Origin: Ailanthus altissimus
Lineage: Eukaryota; Streptophyta; Magnoliopsida; Sapindales; Simaroubaceae
Assembly (NCBI GenBank): GCA_946807835.1
Contig: CAMPEX010000001.1
Location: forward strand, 1,131,001 to 1,195,000
Direction: 5' to 3'
Length of the DNA stretch: 64,000 nt
Part shown: positions 58,607 through 64,000 of the stretch, piece by piece
Numbering within the stretch: position 1 is the stretch's first letter
Layout of the letters: each line of letters begins with the position of its first letter
Made by a program: the position numbers and the translations under genes
The notes under the pieces: model-generated
The model's input: only the letters and a program-made list of their open reading frames with translations
Told to the model about the DNA's origin: nothing
The model's database searches: none

Positions 58607-60070
58607 TATTTTTAACAATTCCTCGACAAAATTTTCTGCGCTGAAAGACGGATTAGGGAATTAATTAAACTTGTACATTTATATTTGCTTCTTCTTAGCT
58701 ACAAAGAAATAATGTACGAGTGGAAGCCTGGAAATGCTGAGGTGACTGAAAATAGCACCCGCTAGGCTTTCACAGTTTTAGCTTTCATAATTATAATTCC
58801 TCTCATTATTCAGTTTCAGCGTCACTTCTATTTCCAATTTGCTGCTTTGTTTATAATTAAACCTTGATATTGAGAATCAAAATTTGTTTTTAATATTTTT
58901 CTTTCGGCTTACGTTTATTTTTTGTCAAAGTGGACTAAAGTGAAACCGATGCAAATCTTAAGGTACCTCAAATTATCCTATTTTTTAAAACCCATATCAA
59001 ATGGTACCCCTCATTGAATATTATTGAAATGCAAAGAACGCAGCAAGCACCAAAAATATGGGCTATATTTTATAGGTTTCTATTAGAGTAAAAAGCTTTG
59101 GAGTATGCATGAATTTTCTTCTTTAGAAAAAAAGAAGGAAGTAGCTGAGAGTAATTCTTTATATGAAGCACATCATTAGGAGCTCATTTAGGCAACCAAT
59201 TTGATTAATTGACTTCATAAGAAAGTTTGAAGGTTTGGATTGACCGTATTTTCAAATCACTGAGGCTGATGTTTTTTACTAAAAGTTAACATAGCAAAAC
59301 TGTTATAATTGTTATACAAATTTTTAACTATTCGGTTAATATATTTTTAACAACTGAGATTCACTTTTTAACTGTGTATTAATTACAGCGCATTGGTTAT
59401 AAATTTAATTTAAAATTTTATGAAAAATATGTAGTACCATGAATCTCACCATAATTATTTTTGGTATTAAGAAGAGTTTGTTTTTTTTCGTTTCTCTTTT
59501 CTTGTCAATCAGTTTCATTTTGGGCCATAAGTGAGACTAGAGTGGGCTGAGAATTCATGACAACCAAGCCCATCTTATAAATGGACCCGAGAATCTTCAT
59601 ATTTCTTTCTTTTTTTTGGTGAAGAAAAGCTATTTCTTATTTAGAACAGTGTTATCTAAAAGAAAAAAATACATGTATATCCTACATATACTGAAAGGAA
59701 GTGCACCCATCATTCAATGATACTATTATGTGATTAAATACTTAATTCTTGTTCATCAATTAAGTAGAGAAAAATTCTTTGTACATTATGAGTCTCCACA
59801 GAAAAATATAACTATTTGAAAGTTGAAACTAAATCTAACTAAAAATTATGTTTGAAGAATTAGTAAGAGAGAAACGTCTTTTCCCATCAACCCTAAAGCT
59901 CTAGTTATAAGTATTAATTTTTTTTTTTACATCTCAAATTCAAATAAGTTTAAATTTGATTGAAGTTAAAATGAATTACTGTTTTTTTAGGGCTTGATTA
60001 TAAGTAGTAATTATTTGTTTATAAATAAAAAATCTAAAAGTACTCTTTTGACATGTATGCCTTTAAGTGT
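58607..60070. other. Region downstream of the expansin gene
   Basis: 3' untranslated region and intergenic sequence. AATAATG at 58709 could serve as a polyadenylation signal. No gene or conserved motif recognised in the rest. Confidence 0.45.
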
Positions 60071-60165
60071 TATTTATACTTGTATTTTAAATTTAGTGTT
60101 GATCCCAAATTTGGTATATTATTTATACTTGTATTTTAAATTTAGTGTTGACCCCAAATTTGGTA
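60071..60165. repeat. Tandem duplication, two units of 49 bp
   Basis: 60071-60116 and 60120-60165 share TATTTATACTTGTATTTTAA, then TTTAGTGTTGA, one T/C difference and CCCAAATTTGGTA. Nearly identical, so recent. Confidence 0.8.
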
Positions 60166-62149
60166 ACTCGGAAGTTAACGAATTGAAGTTCTTTCTTTAG
60201 AGAAGCTTGATTTGTATGATAAGAATGTGATCAAAAACTACACTAAAATAGACTTCTCTTTTTCCTATTAATATAGCGTCTGACGAGAATTCTATAATCA
60301 AAGAAAAAGTGAGGCTGCACTAAAAGTAGTTTTGACATAGACACTCTGATGTTTAAATTAGCAAGAGACCGAAAAAATAAAAAAAAATAAGACAAGATAA
60401 TATAAATGAGTAAAGATAGTCATTAACTATTTGCTCTTAAGCGTCTTCCTTATATTATCACACAAGTGATTATAAGGTACGCTCTTTTTTGCATTAGCCT
60501 AGTGACTCTAAGAGATATGTTCAATGTCTGTATATGTATTTGTATGTAATATATTATTGATCTTTCATGCTAATTTTCTTCTCTATTTATAGGGTAAGAA
60601 TGTAGGTTTTACTTGTAACTTTAGAATCATCCCAAATATGAAAGTCTTGTGGACATTCTATTTTAGGATTCTATCATCAGAGTTTTTTTGAAATTGCACT
60701 AAATCTTTCTTACCTTAGTAGAATATATATCATGATTTTAAGAATGTCCCTAGTATTTAAAAAGTTTTCCTTAACAAGCTTGACTTTATTCACAACCCTC
60801 TACTTCTCTTGTAAGTTCAGTCTTTTTCAAGAACTTGTTTTGATTTTTTGAGGCGGTCAAATTTGGATCTTCCCTTGCTCAATATAAGCGGATGTTATTT
60901 TCTCTTGTTTGGAGTCTAGTCGAATAGAATAATCGATGTACAACCATTGTTTTAACTAGCTCTAAGAGTGGTGATTCCGATTAAGTAAAGTATCCGAGTT
61001 TCAACCATTATTGTGACCAGCTCAAAAAGAGCGTAGTTCTCCTTTAAAAATCTGACCAAATAAGGTAGTTAGATTTCAACCACTGTTCTGACCAGTTTAG
61101 AGGGTGTGAATTTTTCTTTTCTCATTTTAGAGTGTAATTGAATAAGGTAGTCAAGCTTTGACCATTATTCAAACCAATTCGAAAAGGGTGTCCTTAGTTC
61201 GAAGACTTTTGTAGGTCTTATGGGTCGAGGTCCTCTTTAGACTTTTGTGGTTGAGATCTTTATGCCTTATAAGTTGTTGACCTTGTCCCTTATAAGCCAA
61301 AATTCAAGAGGAATAGGGGTCCCTTAGTTTTAAGTGTTAACTTATTAATACCGAAAACTTTATAAATAGTGTACCTGGATTGAGGTACGCGTTGAAGTGC
61401 CTTTAAGTTGTGTTCTACTAGTATTATTTGATTCTTTGGGTACTTATAATTATAGTAGTCTTGTGGGTTTTCCTTGAGTAAATGTTCCTCAAGCCCATAA
61501 GTTATGGGTATGCAATTTATGGCCATAATAAGACTTTCACTTAAAGTCATGCCTTTATTACTTTAGATATTGGGAAACTCTCGAGAAGTTCACCAATGTA
61601 TAATGGTTTTAATAAGTAACAGCTTTCCTTTTAAACATTTGGTGATATGTTGTCATCTAGAGGAGTTGTCTATTGATCGTATAGTTTAAGTGCATTAGTT
61701 AAGGATATATATCTTTAATAGTATTCATCTCTTCAAATTTTGAATCAACGGCTGAGATCTCTCTTTATTTGGTAGTATATATATTTCGTGACCCTTTCAA
61801 TTCTTCACTTTCATAATTTTTTACTACCATTATCTAAAGAAAACCTTTTTTTGCTATTAAAAAATCTTTTCTTCTCTTCGCATCTTGGTGATTTCACTTT
61901 CTAGACTTCCTATTTAGTAAATGTCTTCTTCTTTGGATTTTTTATCCTTTAATTTTCTATTTTCTTGCTTTTTTTTTGTCTTGGTGCTTACCATTAATCT
62001 TTGTCCCTTTAATGTTTATTAGCGAGTTTTCTTGGGAAGTTCTTGATAGGTTCAATCTTTGAACTTGTCTATATATAAATTCATGTCTTCGATGGATGAA
62101 TTCTAAAATGTATCTAGTTAGGATTTAGATTGCCTTAGGTATGTTTTTG
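60166..62149. repeat. Intergenic sequence with four degenerate ~70-bp repeats
   Basis: From about 60920 to 61210, units of 61-82 bp begin AAGGTAGTYAG-TTTCAACCATTRTT, followed by GACCAG and an A/G-rich word (CAACC at 60941, 61002 and 61077; GACC at 61159). Probably part of the LTR or leader of the gag-like remnant that follows. Otherwise nothing recognised. Confidence 0.5.
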
Positions 62150-63420
62150 AAACTGAGAGTGGCTCAGCCCAGGTTGTAGTTACACACAAGTGCTTGAGAG
62201 GATCGAGAAGTCATTCTACAAGTTGGGAGCCCACCTCGAGGAGGAAGTGTTGTGAGGGGAGATGATCTCGATAATTCTAAGCGGGCTTCTAGTAATAAGA
62301 TGTCACCAAAGGTCCCTCGGGAGCATGAGAGAGCATTTGGCCAATCTAGTAAGCTAAAGAAGAAAAAGAAGAATTTTGATGCTCGGAGAACTAATAATGT
62401 TTTTTTAAGTTAGATTGTCCTCATAACCATCCCTTTAGTGCAAATCAAGTGGTTCTTGTTGCATTAAGGAAGATATTTGAGGTTCTTAACTCTATTACTT
62501 TGAGAGTTTCTCAGAGGGATAAGTATGCAAGTTCCACAGCGGAGGGGAATGTGGCTTTGAACTTGAGGTTCTTTGAGTTTGGGCTGAGGCTGCCACTTTA
62601 GCCATTTTTTTGCAGATATATTGTCCTACTTGAATATGGCTTCATGCAAGTTAAATTGAAATGATTAGAAATTTCTAGTGCAAGGCTAACCTTGAGGGTT
62701 TTTATTTTTCTGAGCTTCAAAGCCTTTATTAAGCTAGAGCAAATTCTAGCCAATATAAGGGTTTCTACTACCTTATTGTTTATGACAAGGAAAATAAGGC
62801 TACTTTAGTAAAGGACTTGCCCTCGAGAAATATTGGGTGGAAACACTTTTATTTTTTTGCTAGAGGAGAATAAAGACAATTCTATGAGGGTCCTTATGGT
62901 CCTCAATCATGTCTTCGATTTTTCTCTAAAAGAGATTATTTGCCCACTTGCTTTCTTTACCTATTGTTTGATAAATTATTTCTCTTATTTGCCCTCTGAT
63001 GTTTTCTCTTTTCTTTTTTTTTCCCCCTTTTCACCTGCTTCTTGGTCTTTAAAACCTAAACTTTTCGATAAGAAGAAGAACCGTATTATAGTAGCTCTTG
63101 CCTTTAGCGAACCCTTATGAGGAGTTACTCTTTTGGGATAATCTCATTTTTCTAGGCTAATCAAAGATATTCCTAACCCATCAAATTCTTCTAGGTCTTG
63201 GATTAAGGATAATTCTTCTTTTCATTAATTTTGAATATTTTTTATTATCTTGGTGGATAACCATTATTATCCTTGTCTAGTTTATAGCTATAGGAAAATA
63301 GAAGAAAAAATTGCTTCCTAATGCTAACCCGAGTCCTACGAAAGCAAAAAAGCACAGACTTTGTTTTCAACCTACTCTGTATGAAGGCAAAGGGCCCAGT
63401 GAGTTTTAAAACAAGGTTAA
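62150..63420 (+). pseudogene. Remnant of a 'putative gypsy-type transposon' protein (Transposase_28-like)
   Basis: In shifting frames: FEFGLRLPL, ILSYLNMA, then an AFIKLEQI-like and a YCLL-like block, KENKATLVKGLPS-like spacing, and VETLLFFC. The order follows the plant family annotated as putative gypsy-type transposon (PF04195), which represents a retroelement gag-like region. Upstream, 62230-62400 is rich in K/R codons. Strongly decayed; assignment from memory and by pattern. Confidence 0.45.
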
Positions 63421-63429
63421 GAATAATTA

Positions 63430-64000
63430 TGTTAGGATTGGTGCTTTTGTGTCATCTCTAAATGTACATATACTTATGTATTTATAAATGTGTACACTCC
63501 CATTAAATCGCTAATACATATTTATATGGTACTATGCAATGTAACATTATAGACATTGTATGATCTGAAGAAGTTCAGATCAGATCTAAAAGAGTTTAGA
63601 TAAGGGCCCAAAGTTGGCCAAGCTATGAGATATAAATGCTAAATATTAGTACAGTTAATTGTTAGCTAATATAATACTCAGCAAAAATTCAAGAGTTTGA
63701 GCCTTGTCTGTAATAGGACATAGATCTGAAAATATACTAGTAACTGCATAGTTACAATCAAGTGCCAGAAAATGTCAATTGCATAAATATGTTCTCGAAT
63801 ATTGTCCCTGATCTATTTCTGCCGATGCAGGTCTATCGATGGATACTTTTAAATAGATCAGCATATGTCGTACCTATAGGGTATAGATAGTCGTTCCTAA
63901 CCGACTGTGAGCTTAGAACTCGTATTGACATATAGGTATCCAGTTAGGACTGGATATGGGACAGACTCAAGAGGGCCTCTAATAGACACCCTATGTAAGC
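63430..64000 (+). repeat. Start of another Copia LTR, cut by the window edge
   Basis: TGTTAGGATTGGTGCTTTTGTGTC at 63430-63453 and the following 550 bp match the first part of the LTRs at 1845 and 43378 in order, including TCTAAAAGAGTTTAGATAAG and the GTCGTACCTATA stretch. Either a solo LTR or the 5' end of an element lying to the right. Confidence 0.88.

Noticed and set aside
59355..59448. Small MITE bounded by TGAGATTCA/TGAATCTCA
   Set aside because: A 9-bp inverted pair in AT-rich DNA without target duplication or arm extension is not enough.
60900..61210. CRISPR-like array
   Set aside because: Units are degenerate, of unequal length and without distinct repeat and spacer parts, in a plant-type sequence.

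Overview
The window looks like gene-poor nuclear DNA of a plant, most likely a eudicot. The clues are AT-rich sequence, LTR retrotransposons with plant-type primer sites (tRNA-Asp and initiator tRNA-Met), a plant L1-type LINE, and one spliced host gene encoding an alpha-expansin. No operon, CRISPR array or prokaryotic feature is visible. I could not identify the species.

Layout, from outside in. Positions 1 to about 56,250 read as one old plus-strand LINE, cut by successive insertions into ORF1 (9939-10728), endonuclease/start of RT (11081-12518), RT (46160-46306 and 48713-50761) and RNase H (52776-52996 and 55820-56250). Inserted in ORF1 is Copia-B (to about 9938). Copia-B itself carries Copia-A (to 4043) and a solo LTR (4195-7715) that holds a further solo LTR (4437-6615). 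Inserted at the start of RT is an old Athila-like Ty3/gypsy element, Gypsy-1 (12519-46159). Its 3' LTR is split by Copia-1 (23171-45526). Copia-1 in turn carries the young Athila-like element Gypsy-2 (27201-38232, LTRs of 1426 bp, target duplication GTTAC), a solo Tekay-like LTR and a foldback element. Two more solo Copia LTRs (46307-48712, 50762-52775) and a pol-less Copia-D (52997-55819) sit in the 3' half of the LINE.

The main discovery candidate is that both Athila-like elements carry pieces of a LOG gene (cytokinin riboside 5'-monophosphate phosphoribohydrolase) between integrase and the polypurine tract. Gypsy-2 has the N-terminal half in an open frame behind a TATA-like box. Gypsy-1 has the C-terminal half, including the PGGxGT motif. 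The halves overlap by about a dozen residues, so an ancestor of this retrotransposon lineage probably carried a whole intronless LOG frame. Gypsy-2 also has an unidentified 182-aa frame after integrase with a good candidate splice acceptor in front of it.

From about 56,250 to 63,430 the sequence is host-like: a compact promoter region, a three-exon alpha-expansin gene (57556-58606), intergenic sequence with small tandem repeats, and a decayed gag-like remnant (about 62,150-63,420). A new copy of the abundant Copia LTR starts at 63430 and runs off the window. That LTR family has eight copies or fragments here.
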